This document shows positions 31,758 through 39,783 of a stretch of DNA of 40,135 nucleotides, piece after piece (the first letter of the stretch is position 1; each line of letters starts with the position of its first letter). A model generated the notes under the pieces. That model was not told the origin of the DNA and did not search any database. It saw only the letters and a program-made list of their open reading frames with translations. Origin of the DNA: Anaerolineales bacterium (GTDB lineage Bacteria > Chloroflexota > Anaerolineae > Anaerolineales > Villigracilaceae); NCBI GenBank assembly GCA_013140605.1, contig JABFSL010000086.1:1-40135 (forward strand), in the 5' to 3' direction. The translations under genes and the position numbers were made by a program.

Positions 31758-31802
31758 GTCTCGATACGCCCTTCGACAATCACTCAGGGCTACTCGACCA
31801 CC
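31757..31802 (-). repeat. Hairpin repeat element (GGTGGTCGAG family), copy B
   Basis: On the minus strand it reads GGTGGTCGAGTAGCCCTGAG, then GAAGGGCGTATCGAGACC, matching copy A at 5628-5697 in opposite orientation. It lies between the DUF6391 stop and the holA start. Confidence 0.75.
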
Positions 31803-31813
31803 ATCTTCCTTCA

Positions 31814-32779
31814 ATGTCAAACGTAATCTTCCTCTACGGCAACGATGAATTTGCCATCGCGCGAAAGCTTAAGGATTTTGAGTCTGATTTTGCAGACCCA
31901 ACCACCGCAGGCATGAATACCGCGCGCCTCGAAGCGCGCTCCATGAGCGAAGACGAATTGAACAATGCCATTAACGCCATGCCGTTCCTTGCGCCAAAAC
32001 GGCTGGTTATCCTTTCCAACCCATCGGCAAAATATAACAACCCCGGCACACGCAAAAAATTTGAAACATACATCAGCAATGTTCCCGACAGCGCGCGTTT
32101 GGTCATCCATGAATTGGTTGAATCAAAGGAAGCTGAAAAACACTGGCTGATCAAATGGTCAAAGAACAGCACAGCCATAAAAACGCAAGGCTTCATGCTG
32201 CCAAAACAAAGGGACATGTCTGGCTGGATCGTGAATGAAGTAAAAAATCAAAACGGAAAGATCGAACCGCAAGCCGCTGCAAAACTTGCGGAGATGGTCG
32301 GCGTGGATACCCGCCAGGCAGGGATGGAAATTGCCAAATTGCTGGCCTATGTCAATTGGGTCAGACCAGTTCAAGGGTCCGATGTGGAAGCGGTCTGTAT
32401 CGTCACATCCCAGCAAAGCGTGTTTGAGTTCGCAGACGCATTGTCACAGGGAAATGGAAAAGTCGCCCAAAGGCTTTTGCATCGCCTGCTCGAGAACGAA
32501 GATGCATTTGCATTGTGGGGCATGGTGGTGCGTCAATTCCGTTTGCTGATACAGGCGCGTGAGATTTTGGATGGTCGCGGCAACAAGGATGATGTGGCGC
32601 GCGCATTGGGCGTGCATCCATTTGTCGCTGAAAAAACAACGGGGCAGGCGGCACGGTTCTCGATTGAATCGCTTGAAAGCATTTATCGCAAATTATTGGG
32701 GATCGATGAAATGGTCAAAACCAGCCAAATCACTCTGGAACTGGCCATGGATACGCTCGTGGTTGAGCTTACACGCTAA
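31814..32779 (+). CDS. holA: DNA polymerase III subunit delta
   Basis: 321 residues. NVIFLYGNDEFAIARKL at the N-terminus, FLAPKRLVILSN, LPKQRDMSGWIVNEVK, KLAEMVGVDTRQAGMEIAKLLAYV and the C-terminal HRLLENEDAFALWGMVVRQFRLLIQ are the conserved run of HolA. Delta opens the beta clamp in the clamp loader. Length and domain order are normal. No Shine-Dalgarno sequence precedes the ATG. It ends 43 nt before the divergent-looking but same-strand tetR gene. Confidence 0.93.
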   Translation: MSNVIFLYGNDEFAIARKLKDFESDFADPTTAGMNTARLEARSMSEDELNNAINAMPFLAPKRLVILSNPSAKYNNPGTRKKFETYISNVPDSARLVIHELVESKEAEKHWLIKWSKNSTAIKTQGFMLPKQRDMSGWIVNEVKNQNGKIEPQAAAKLAEMVGVDTRQAGMEIAKLLAYVNWVRPVQGSDVEAVCIVTSQQSVFEFADALSQGNGKVAQRLLHRLLENEDAFALWGMVVRQFRLLIQAREILDGRGNKDDVARALGVHPFVAEKTTGQAARFSIESLESIYRKLLGIDEMVKTSQITLELAMDTLVVELTR

Positions 32780-32787
32780 GAATTCCC

Positions 32788-32820
32788 TTGACAATCTTAT
32801 ACATACCGATTAGTATGTAT
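32788..32820 (+). promoter_or_regulatory. Promoter and operator of the tetR-type gene
   Basis: TTGACA (32788-32793), 17-nt spacer, TAGTAT (32811-32816). The palindrome ATACATAC-CGATTA-GTATGTAT (32799-32820) covers spacer and -10. The ATG at 32823 lies 6 nt past the -10, so the mRNA should be leaderless. The overlap predicts self-repression. Confidence 0.82.
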
Positions 32821-32822
32821 AT

Positions 32823-33437
32823 ATGAAACGCACAAAAGAAGAAGCAGCGGTCACCCGCTCAACTTTATTAAAGGCCGCCTTGACCGTTTTCAGTACAAAA
32901 GGCTACGCAGGCACCTCCATTGACGCCATCACCAAAACAGCAAAGGTCACACGCGGCGCGCTTTATCACCATTTCGAGAGCAAAGCCGATCTGTATAATA
33001 CCCTGCTGAAGGAAGTCTCCGCAAAAGGCGCAACCATCGTTCAGCAGGCAGTGGCTGAAGGAGGCACGTTTACCGAGATATTGCAGCGAGTGTTTACACG
33101 CCAGCTCGCATACATTGAAGATGATAAGGAAGCGCGCGAGATCATGGAACTGGCGCTTTTTAAGACAGGCACACACCCGGAACTACAGACCGGACGAAGG
33201 AAGCAGATCGAAGCTGGCCAGGCGTTGATCGAAGGCATTGCGCAATCCATGCAAATTGGAATCGCAAGCGGTGAGTTACGAAATGATATTTCGCCAATGG
33301 ATATGGCCCGTTCTTTTATCGCATTCCAGAATGGTGTTCTTCAAATGTGGCTGGCATCACCCAAATCTTTTTCCCTCAAAGATAGTTCAGAAGCCTTTGC
33401 AGACGTGCTGATCGCAGGTCTCAGGTCTAAAGCATAA
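32823..33437 (+). CDS. TetR/AcrR family transcriptional repressor
   Basis: 204 residues. The N-terminal helix-turn-helix reads RSTLLKAALTVFSTKGYAGTSIDAI, then AKVTRGALYHHFESKADLY, the classic TetR recognition helix. The C-terminal ligand domain is divergent, with TetR_C-type EREIMEL-like stretches. Its own promoter and the start of the next gene carry the same 8-bp palindromic arms, so it very probably represses itself and the two CPBP protease genes. The inducing ligand is unknown. It is translated from a leaderless-looking start. Confidence 0.92.
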   Translation: MKRTKEEAAVTRSTLLKAALTVFSTKGYAGTSIDAITKTAKVTRGALYHHFESKADLYNTLLKEVSAKGATIVQQAVAEGGTFTEILQRVFTRQLAYIEDDKEAREIMELALFKTGTHPELQTGRRKQIEAGQALIEGIAQSMQIGIASGELRNDISPMDMARSFIAFQNGVLQMWLASPKSFSLKDSSEAFADVLIAGLRSKA

Positions 33438-33451
33438 TTTTTTTATTTATT

Positions 33452-33473
33452 ATACATACTAATTAGTATGTAT
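33452..33473 (+). promoter_or_regulatory. Second operator for the TetR regulator, before the CPBP genes
   Basis: A perfect 22-bp palindrome, ATACATACTAA-TTAGTATGTAT, with the same 8-bp arms as the first operator. AAAGGAG follows at once (33474-33480), so bound repressor could block both initiation at a local promoter and the ribosome site region. A TAGTAT -10-like hexamer lies within it. Confidence 0.85.
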
Positions 33474-33485
33474 AAAGGAGAAGCC

Positions 33486-34205
33486 ATGAACGACCAACAT
33501 TCAATCTCAAAGTCCATCATTTTACATTTACTGCCAGGGGCAATTGGCACACTCGTCTACACCCTGCTGGGACCCCTGTTCCTGCGGAATGGTTACCCGG
33601 CCATTTTCGCGCTGCTGGTCGGGGCAGGCGTCGTCATTATGCCAATCGAATTGGTTTATTTGTTAATTCAAGCGAAAAAAAATGGCTCTTTTGGAAAACT
33701 TATTAATTATCGTGAAGCACTGCCATACTGGCAGTATGTTGCCTGGCCATTGGGAATGATCATTTGGGGATTTCTTGCTTCAGGCGCATTGTCCATATTG
33801 GATATTGTTATTGCAAAACAGATTTTCAACTGGCTGCCAGATTGGTTCTTCATCTTTGACGCGGAACAATTCAAAGCGTTTCCGCGTGAAGCATTGCTAA
33901 CGACTTTTTGGGCCGGGCTGTTTGTCAACGGGTTGGTCGGACCGATCATCGAAGAATTATATTTCCGCGGATATTTGCTCCCGCGTCTTTCCAGATTGGG
34001 AAATTGGTCGCCATTAATAAACATTGCGCTGTTCTCGCTCTATCACTTCTGGACACCATGGCAGGTTCTTTCAAGGATCATCTGGATCCTGCCGTGGGGA
34101 TACATTGTATACAAAAAGAAAAATATATATTTGATGATGATCGCCCACTGCACAGGCAACATCCTTGGATGGATATTGACCTGGGCATTGATCCTCGGAA
34201 AATAG
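33486..34205 (+). CDS. CPBP family intramembrane protease (1 of 2)
   Basis: 239 residues from ATG 33486, which has AAAGGAG 5 nt upstream; the in-frame start at 33468 lies in the operator. About six to seven hydrophobic segments. Catalytic motif EELYFRG (EExxxR, about 154-160), then a His in LYHFW and HCTGN near the end, the residues of the Rce1/CPBP (ABI) glutamic protease fold. Bacterial members are linked to bacteriocin immunity, peptide processing or unknown roles. It forms an operon with the next gene (9-nt gap) under the TetR regulator. Confidence 0.86.
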   Translation: MNDQHSISKSIILHLLPGAIGTLVYTLLGPLFLRNGYPAIFALLVGAGVVIMPIELVYLLIQAKKNGSFGKLINYREALPYWQYVAWPLGMIIWGFLASGALSILDIVIAKQIFNWLPDWFFIFDAEQFKAFPREALLTTFWAGLFVNGLVGPIIEELYFRGYLLPRLSRLGNWSPLINIALFSLYHFWTPWQVLSRIIWILPWGYIVYKKKNIYLMMIAHCTGNILGWILTWALILGK

Positions 34206-34214
34206 GAGATAACC

Positions 34215-35036
34215 ATGTTCAAATCACTTTCAGACTGGGTAAAGAAACATCCAATCCCAATGTTCTTCCTTCTTACATTCATAATCGCCTGGTCGCTTTG
34301 GCTACCCATTGGTTTTATTGCGCCAAAACTATTTCTGTTGATGGTTATTCCGGGGTTATGGTCGCCAACTATGGCTGCAATATTGTTGACAGGTCTTGCA
34401 GAAGGAAAGACTGGAGTCCGTATATTTCTGGAAAGAGTATTGAAATGGCGCGTTGGATTCAAATGGTATCTTGTTGTACTATTTGGAACTGCATTTATCG
34501 CTTACGCGGCGGTTGGAATCAGCCTGTTGTTCGAAGGTAATATCCCTGAAATTTCCCTGCCAGAAGGCACGCCACGTGAGGCATGGTTTATCGTGCTCCC
34601 CATTGTATTTATTGTCAACATCTTCTTTGGTGGTCCGCTTGCAGAGGATATCGGCTGGCGAGGATACATTCTGCCCAAGTTAAAGGAACGAACAAATGCG
34701 CTGAATGCGAGCCTGATCATTGGCTTTGCATGGGTGTTATGGCATGTCCCATTTTTCATTTTCCCCGAGGGCTATACCGCTGTCGGCAGTATTCCGTTTG
34801 TATGGTTCGCTTTGATGACCATTGCATGGTCAGTATTATTCGCATGGGTATATGTCAACACAGAGAGTATATTAATGCCTGTGTTGTTCCACGCATCGAT
34901 CAACACAACTCTCGGATCACTGGGCGTATTGGGTCAATCCAGTGGAAACTTACTACCGATCATCTTGAATACGATCATTATGTGGCTGGCGGTCATGATC
35001 ATCATTGTCTTTTTTGGAAAAGATCTGAAACACTAA
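34215..35036 (+). CDS. CPBP family intramembrane protease (2 of 2)
   Basis: 273 residues with about eight hydrophobic segments. Motif AEDIGWRGYILPKL (about 141-154; the E-D variant of EExxxR), then WHVPFF and HASINTTLGS carry the expected His residues. It is a different subgroup from its neighbour, so the pair is not a recent duplication. AGGAG precedes the start. Two CPBP genes under one TetR regulator suggest a shared membrane task such as immunity or signalling-peptide cleavage; the substrate is unknown. A 26-bp palindrome follows the stop. Confidence 0.86.
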   Translation: MFKSLSDWVKKHPIPMFFLLTFIIAWSLWLPIGFIAPKLFLLMVIPGLWSPTMAAILLTGLAEGKTGVRIFLERVLKWRVGFKWYLVVLFGTAFIAYAAVGISLLFEGNIPEISLPEGTPREAWFIVLPIVFIVNIFFGGPLAEDIGWRGYILPKLKERTNALNASLIIGFAWVLWHVPFFIFPEGYTAVGSIPFVWFALMTIAWSVLFAWVYVNTESILMPVLFHASINTTLGSLGVLGQSSGNLLPIILNTIIMWLAVMIIIVFFGKDLKH

Positions 35037-35039
35037 ACA

Positions 35040-35065
35040 TAGCCAGGTCAAATTTGACCTGGCTA
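35040..35065 (+). terminator. Perfect 26-bp palindrome after the CPBP genes
   Basis: TAGCCAGGTCAAA and its exact complement with no loop beyond the folded centre. It lacks a T tract; it may act as a factor-assisted terminator or a protein site between convergent genes. Confidence 0.55.
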
Positions 35066-35098
35066 ACTAACCCGACTTAAAAAGTACCAAACAACCGG

Positions 35099-35413
35099 CT
35101 ATTCATTTTTCCAGAAGCTTTCTTCAGGATAGAGAACAATGAATTCATCCCCGCTGCCTTTGTGATCTTGTGTTCGTAAATAAACATCACGCCATGTTTT
35201 GAAATGTTCGGTCTCCAGGTGCAAGTCACGCGCCGCGAGATCGCGATAGATTTCCAACAAACTGAAATGACCGGGATTGGTGGCGTCCTGAAACACATCA
35301 AAACGGATGATGCCCGGTTCCTGAATCGTTTTCCGCGCATTTTCAAGCGTGGCGGCTTTGTAGGCTTCGATCTGATCGGGCTTTATATAATGATGGACTT
35401 GAAAAATATACAT
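35099..35413 (-). CDS. Antibiotic-biosynthesis-monooxygenase (ABM) domain protein
   Basis: 104 residues, the length of one ABM ferredoxin-like domain. Seen: HHYIKPDQIEAYKAATLENARKT (read in part), EPGIIRFDVFQD, HFSLLEIYRD and HLETEHFKTWRD, the spacing of the YgiN/ABM family. Members are small quinol oxidases, haem oxygenases or have unknown roles. No haem or metal ligand is clear. GAGGAAA precedes the ATG. It stands alone between the palindrome at 35040 and the terminator at 35481. Confidence 0.8.
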   Translation of the reverse strand: MYIFQVHHYIKPDQIEAYKAATLENARKTIQEPGIIRFDVFQDATNPGHFSLLEIYRDLAARDLHLETEHFKTWRDVYLRTQDHKGSGDEFIVLYPEESFWKNE

Positions 35414-35480
35414 GAAATTATTTCCTCATTTGCAAAATGGAACGCGCTCAATTTCAATAAAGTATATTCTCGAGTGCTAA

Positions 35481-35522
35481 AAAACAAAGTGCCAAATCCA
35501 TTACGATTTGGCACTTTGTTTT
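35481..35522 (-). terminator. Intrinsic terminator of the alkyltransferase-like operon
   Basis: 18-bp perfect stem (AAAACAAAGTGCCAAATC and complement) with a 6-nt loop. On the minus strand it ends in GTTTTTTAG. It overlaps the stop codon of the 35521-35907 gene. Confidence 0.85.
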
Positions 35523-35907
35523 AGAACAAACTTGGCTGCTGCGGCGTATCATCACTTTTACCGCTCCAGCCGTATTTTTTCAGGTCGATGCGGTCTTTGG
35601 CGTCAAAGATAATCCCTTCTTCTTCCAGTAGTTGACGCTGCTTCTCCGCTCCTGCGCGTTCACTGATCTTGCCCTGCGAGTTGATGACTCTCTGCCAGGG
35701 AACATCATCGGGGCAGGCTGCCATTGCGCCTCCCACCCAACGAGGGGCGAAGGCGGCGTAGGTTTCAATTTCCACACCGTTTGGCGGGGGAATCATTTTT
35801 GCGATCTGTCCGTATGCGGCAACCTTGCCAGCAGGTATCTGGCGCACAATGTTCCAAACTTGTTCGTAGTAGGCTTGCGGGTTGGGAGGAGAAGCGAAGG
35901 AAGGCAT
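35521..35907 (-). CDS. Alkyltransferase-like protein (ATL), MGMT fold without active cysteine, copy 1
   Basis: 128 residues. The DNA-binding part of O6-methylguanine-DNA methyltransferase is present: VWNIVRQIPAGKVAAYGQIAKM with the helix-turn-helix and arginine-finger region. The active-site PCHRV is replaced by PWQRV, so it cannot accept an alkyl group; this is the mark of ATL proteins, which bind alkylated guanine and hand it to nucleotide excision repair. A C-terminal tail ends in QQPSLF, close to a beta-clamp-binding peptide. AAGGAG lies 6 nt before the ATG. It is the downstream member of a tandem pair with the 35927 gene. Confidence 0.9.
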   Translation of the reverse strand: MPSFASPPNPQAYYEQVWNIVRQIPAGKVAAYGQIAKMIPPPNGVEIETYAAFAPRWVGGAMAACPDDVPWQRVINSQGKISERAGAEKQRQLLEEEGIIFDAKDRIDLKKYGWSGKSDDTPQQPSLF

Positions 35908-35926
35908 GGAAATCTCCTTATGAATA

Positions 35927-36316
35927 TCAATCCAGTTGTTGTGGAATATCTTTTTTGAGCTTTCCGCTCCAGCCGAATTTCTTCATGTCGATGCGGCCTC
36001 GCACGCCAAACTGGACACCCTCTTCCTCAAGCAGGAGTTTATGCCTTTTTGCCTCAAGCCCATCCCGTTCGGTGATCTCACCTTTTGAGTTGACAACTCT
36101 CTGCCAGGGCACATCATTGGGGCTGGCTGCGAGCGCTCCGCTGACCCAAAGCCCACCAAACTCCAGGTATGTTTCAGCGTCCACGCCATCAGGCGGCGGG
36201 AGCATTTTTGCGATCTGTCCATAGGAGGCTACTCGCGAGTAAGGGATCTGGCGGACGATATCCCAGACCTGGGCATAAAAGGCTTGCGGGTTGGGCGGGG
36301 AGGTAAATTCAGGCAT
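35927..36316 (-). CDS. Alkyltransferase-like protein (ATL), copy 2
   Basis: 129 residues, about 60 percent identical to copy 1 by eye. It shares PPNPQAFYAQVWDIVRQIP, the YGQIAKMLPPPDGV segment and DVPWQRVVNS, again without the catalytic Cys. The differences lie mostly in the recognition region (FGGLWVSGALAASPND for FAPRWVGGAMAACPDD) and the tail, which ends IPQQLD and lacks the SLF end. Two ATLs side by side may recognise different alkyl lesions (inference). GGAG precedes the start; the gap to copy 1 is 19 nt and to the upstream glycosyltransferase gene 15 nt. Confidence 0.88.
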   Translation of the reverse strand: MPEFTSPPNPQAFYAQVWDIVRQIPYSRVASYGQIAKMLPPPDGVDAETYLEFGGLWVSGALAASPNDVPWQRVVNSKGEITERDGLEAKRHKLLLEEEGVQFGVRGRIDMKKFGWSGKLKKDIPQQLD

Positions 36317-36331
36317 GGCGATTCTCCAAGT

Positions 36332-37816
36332 TTAGTGGGGTGACAGATAACGATAATACAACGATTGCCGAACATTGGCAATAAAGTTTTTAGAGAGTTT
36401 ATCGTTCATAAATTTAAAAGTTTGGATTTCATCCGCGACCAGCATGTTGGGATGTTCGCTTTCGGGCGCGCCGGGTTGTTCAAGATGTGTGGTTACTTCG
36501 AAGGTTGGCTGCGCGCGTTGACTATCATCCAGCAAAAAGTAATATTCAAATGTACGATAAGCTGAACGGTTGATCTCATATAGCGGGGTGAAGGAGCCGA
36601 GGAGGAGTAAGAAGTAAATAGTAAATAGTAAAATGCGGTTCGATGTTTTCTGAAAGATCGTTTCGCCAACCATGATCATTAAGTACAACAATGGAGCAAT
36701 GGATGCCCGCATAACGAAATCCCGTCCACTGCCGAATTGGATGAAGGGAATGCAACAGAGAAGCAGACCAGTTACAGCCCAGAGCGGATCGCGCCAAAGA
36801 CGGGGAGCAAGCAAAAGCCAGAGAATCCCGCCTTCGAGCAGGAAAAACACAAGGAAATCCTTGGGCGCAATGGATTGAAATCCACGTTCCTGCGCGGCTG
36901 GGTTGGACGAGAAAAAAAGGTAGGAAATAAGAACAACTACTCCGCCAGCAAGGAGAAGATCAAAGCGGAGATTTTTGAGCGGAGATTTTATGTCAGTCTG
37001 CCTGATCCACTCGACGAGCACATAAGGAATCAAACCAATGGAGGCAAGGGGTGCGAAGAAGAAACATAAAGCCCAAGCCAATGCAGACTCTCCACGCTTT
37101 AGGCCATTCATAATGAGCGCAATACATAACCAGGCAGGGACGGCTTGATTGAATACCCAGAATAATTGAGTGGTAAAGGATGAATACTGTAAACTGCCAC
37201 TCCAAATTTCAAGGTGGGCAATGGGAGGCCAAAGTGTTGGGTAATCTTGCGCGAAAAAGAGAGTTCCGAGCACATCCATTCCACTAAAGAAGATGAACAG
37301 AAGTATTGTTTTGAATAACGATGTTTTTTGTTTGAGATTGAGATGCAGGACGGTCAATACAACGCCGAGCCATGTCCATAGGAACAGAATGAAATTCGCA
37401 AATTTCCATCCAAGTAATTTTCCTGCCAGCGCGGCGGGAAGCCAATATCCCAAATAATAGACAAGTACATTGATCGGGCCTTTATCGGGAGCTGAATATA
37501 CAACAGGCCAGTCATACGAGATGAGATCGTGTAGAACTGCGTTGCGCCAATGATGATCCCAATTTTGGAAGGCATATCCGCCCACGCCGGAGAGGAAAAC
37601 CCAGATTCCAGCGGCGAGTAATACGTAAAAAGTAGAACGTGAAAAGCGAATCGAAGATTGATCTGCGGAAGCTTGTTTAAGAAGCTGCCATAGTGCCCAA
37701 AGAATAACGGCAACCAGTGGAAGCGCGATTGTCAAGCGCAGCCAGCCCATGCAAAAGATGATGAATGGGAGAGTTAGATATAACCAGGTAATGCGTGTGA
37801 GCCAGCGAGTTTGCAT
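36332..37816 (-). CDS. Multi-spanning membrane protein, possible GT-C glycosyltransferase
   Basis: 494 residues with about ten to eleven hydrophobic helices from residue 10 on and a soluble C-terminal tail of about 60 residues. The first large loop (AFQNWDHHWRNAVLHDLISYDWPVVY) has an Asp-His pair and a DLISYDWP stretch, reminiscent of GT-C-like O-mannosyl or DUF2029-type proteins, but I cannot place it in a family. It starts 5 nt after the stop of the GT39-like gene at 37822 and is probably co-transcribed, so a joint role in glycan assembly is likely. Confidence 0.6.
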   Translation of the reverse strand: MQTRWLTRITWLYLTLPFIIFCMGWLRLTIALPLVAVILWALWQLLKQASADQSSIRFSRSTFYVLLAAGIWVFLSGVGGYAFQNWDHHWRNAVLHDLISYDWPVVYSAPDKGPINVLVYYLGYWLPAALAGKLLGWKFANFILFLWTWLGVVLTVLHLNLKQKTSLFKTILLFIFFSGMDVLGTLFFAQDYPTLWPPIAHLEIWSGSLQYSSFTTQLFWVFNQAVPAWLCIALIMNGLKRGESALAWALCFFFAPLASIGLIPYVLVEWIRQTDIKSPLKNLRFDLLLAGGVVVLISYLFFSSNPAAQERGFQSIAPKDFLVFFLLEGGILWLLLAPRLWRDPLWAVTGLLLCCIPFIQFGSGRDFVMRASIAPLLYLMIMVGETIFQKTSNRILLFTIYFLLLLGSFTPLYEINRSAYRTFEYYFLLDDSQRAQPTFEVTTHLEQPGAPESEHPNMLVADEIQTFKFMNDKLSKNFIANVRQSLYYRYLSPH

Positions 37817-37821
37817 AATAT

Positions 37822-39315
37822 TTAATATCTTTCATAAATCGCATAATCATCTTTTTGAATTTTAATGGAATAGTTCTCTCTCAAAAATTTGCGGAACTCT
37901 GGAAACTCCCGCGAGGTATCTTCGCCGATGACCCAGGGCTTGTCTATTGCGGTGACTTCGATAATGAAACGAGGGCGCGCAATTCGCATTCGATCCAGAA
38001 AATCCATGCGAAGGCTTTGGATGTATGGACTGGACACATGATGATAAAAATAAAAATCAAACACGTAGGGTGTGGCGATGCGCGTGTGGGTTTCAAGCAT
38101 GGCCAGCAGTGTGCCGCCTGTCCAATCCAGCGGCTGAATGGTATCACCCTCATGCAAATTTCCTTCGAGGAAGCTCGCGATCTCATTTGCGCGATAGGTT
38201 GAAGTAATAACAGGTTTTCCTTCGAGTTGCCGAAGGAACGCGGATGATGGACGGATATCTAAAAGGACAGCCGCAAAAAAGATAATGAATAAAAGATAAA
38301 CATTAATGGTTGAAGGTCGAAGGTCAAGCGTCGAGATGGACAATGATGCCAAAAGGATGATGAAATAAATAAATGGGATGTAGTGATATTGAAAGAATTG
38401 ACCCGAGAGCGCGGGGTAGATCGCATAACACAAGGCGAGACTTGCCAGCAGAACTATCCTTTTATTTTGATTGAGATAAACGCCGAGCATCGCAGGAAGA
38501 AGCCACAACCCGCTTCCGCCCAGACGCCAGACCTGATTCAGCAAAAAGGGGATTCGCTGCGCTGTGGGTGTGATCTCCATCAGCCCGTTGATCTGTGAAT
38601 ATAGCGGCCAGTAATTCATGGCGATCTTAAGAAATGGAGTCAATGCGTTGTTAAACGAAAGCCACGCGATGACCACCATGATCGGGACGAATAATCCTGC
38701 CGAGGCGGGGAGAATGCTTCTCGCGGCGGCGTTTAGCAGAGTCAACTTGCGGCGTTTGATCATGTCTGCGATGTCAAAGAGCAGGATGGGGATAAGTCCG
38801 ATCGCTGCGTGGGGTTTGATGATTGCCGATAGACCAAACAAAAGCCCCAGGGCGAATCTATGTTTGGGAGTCAGAATATCCCGCATTGAAATCCAAACTG
38901 CGAGCGCGATGAAGATCAGAAAAAGATATTCGCGTTGAAGCGCCATGGATGGGCCGCCTTGTAAATATTTCAAACCAAATAAAATTGCGGCGGCGAATGC
39001 GGACATTTTTCCAAAACGCCGCATGAAAATAAATGTGATGACAATAAGACTTAAGAGGATCAACAGATCCAAAATGCGGACGCCAATAGCATTGAAGCCG
39101 CTCAATGTTCCCAGCGCATAATAAGCCGCGAAACTGCCCGGCATTTGAAAATCGAAAATGTCAAGATAGGGGATGCGACCTTCGCTGCGCATGAGGAAGG
39201 CTTCGTAAAAAAGCGGGGCCTCATCATGCGCGATGGGCCATTGCAGGGAAAACCACGCTTGCACAATTAAAAGCAGGGCAAGGATGCCAAGAAGTATTTT
39301 CAGGAGGAGTCGCAT
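37822..39315 (-). CDS. Family 39-like membrane glycosyltransferase (GT-C)
   Basis: 497 residues with about ten to twelve helices. The first periplasmic loop begins WPIAHDEAPLFYEAFLMRSEGRIPYLDIFDFQMPGSF (read here in parts), where HDEAP gives the acidic pair and YLDIFDFQ the second conserved piece of PMT_2/GT39-type enzymes. It should move a sugar from polyprenyl phosphate to an acceptor on the outer face of the membrane. Its ATG overlaps the stop of the ASCH gene by one base (TAATG). AGGAGG-like GGAGGA lies inside the ASCH gene end region. The acceptor is unknown. Confidence 0.78.
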   Translation of the reverse strand: MRLLLKILLGILALLLIVQAWFSLQWPIAHDEAPLFYEAFLMRSEGRIPYLDIFDFQMPGSFAAYYALGTLSGFNAIGVRILDLLILLSLIVITFIFMRRFGKMSAFAAAILFGLKYLQGGPSMALQREYLFLIFIALAVWISMRDILTPKHRFALGLLFGLSAIIKPHAAIGLIPILLFDIADMIKRRKLTLLNAAARSILPASAGLFVPIMVVIAWLSFNNALTPFLKIAMNYWPLYSQINGLMEITPTAQRIPFLLNQVWRLGGSGLWLLPAMLGVYLNQNKRIVLLASLALCYAIYPALSGQFFQYHYIPFIYFIILLASLSISTLDLRPSTINVYLLFIIFFAAVLLDIRPSSAFLRQLEGKPVITSTYRANEIASFLEGNLHEGDTIQPLDWTGGTLLAMLETHTRIATPYVFDFYFYHHVSSPYIQSLRMDFLDRMRIARPRFIIEVTAIDKPWVIGEDTSREFPEFRKFLRENYSIKIQKDDYAIYERY

Positions 39316-39782
39316 TATTTATAGATGATTTTAAACAGCCCGCATACCAAAGGCATATCTTCGCTAAATTCTTTTCCAATTTTGGGAAGTCTGCGTGAGA
39401 AGAATTCCTTATTGGCCTTGCGCCAATATTCAAGTGAAAGATCACCCTCGCCTTCGGTCTGCGCAAATTCTTCATCCACGTTTTTGAAACGACAAACATA
39501 TACTTCCGTAATTTCAATGATGCACAGGGGCTGATCCTGACTGTCGAGCACGATCGAGACCAGGCCGGGGTGCGGCAGAACGTGTCCATCCGCTTCCCAT
39601 TCCCACAACGCGGAACATGTGCTTGTTTTTATTCCCTTGACAACCAGTTGTCCAAACTCATCGGCCAATTCAGGCGTATCACCGAATTTTTCAGTAACAT
39701 AGAACTTGCCAAAATAAAACGAAGTGGGCGGCAGGCTGGCGAGAAAAGAATTCCAATATTCTCCAATGCTGGGGACAGACAT
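39315..39782 (-). CDS. ASCH domain protein
   Basis: 155 residues, the usual size. The motif KTSTCSALWEWEADG (about 51-65), then PGLVSIVLDSQDQPLCIIEITEVYVCRF and DLSLEYWRKANKEFF are those of ASCH proteins, a PUA-related RNA-binding fold. Some members hydrolyse N4-acetylcytidine; a role in RNA or nucleoside metabolism is plausible. GGAGAG lies inside the previous gene just before this start. It overlaps the next gene by one base. Confidence 0.85.
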   Translation of the reverse strand: MSVPSIGEYWNSFLASLPPTSFYFGKFYVTEKFGDTPELADEFGQLVVKGIKTSTCSALWEWEADGHVLPHPGLVSIVLDSQDQPLCIIEITEVYVCRFKNVDEEFAQTEGEGDLSLEYWRKANKEFFSRRLPKIGKEFSEDMPLVCGLFKIIYK

Positions 39783-39783
39783 A

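Noticed and set aside
35521-36316. Active O6-methylguanine-DNA methyltransferases
   Set aside because: The catalytic PCHRV cysteine is Trp-Gln in both (PWQRV), so they are alkyltransferase-like proteins instead.
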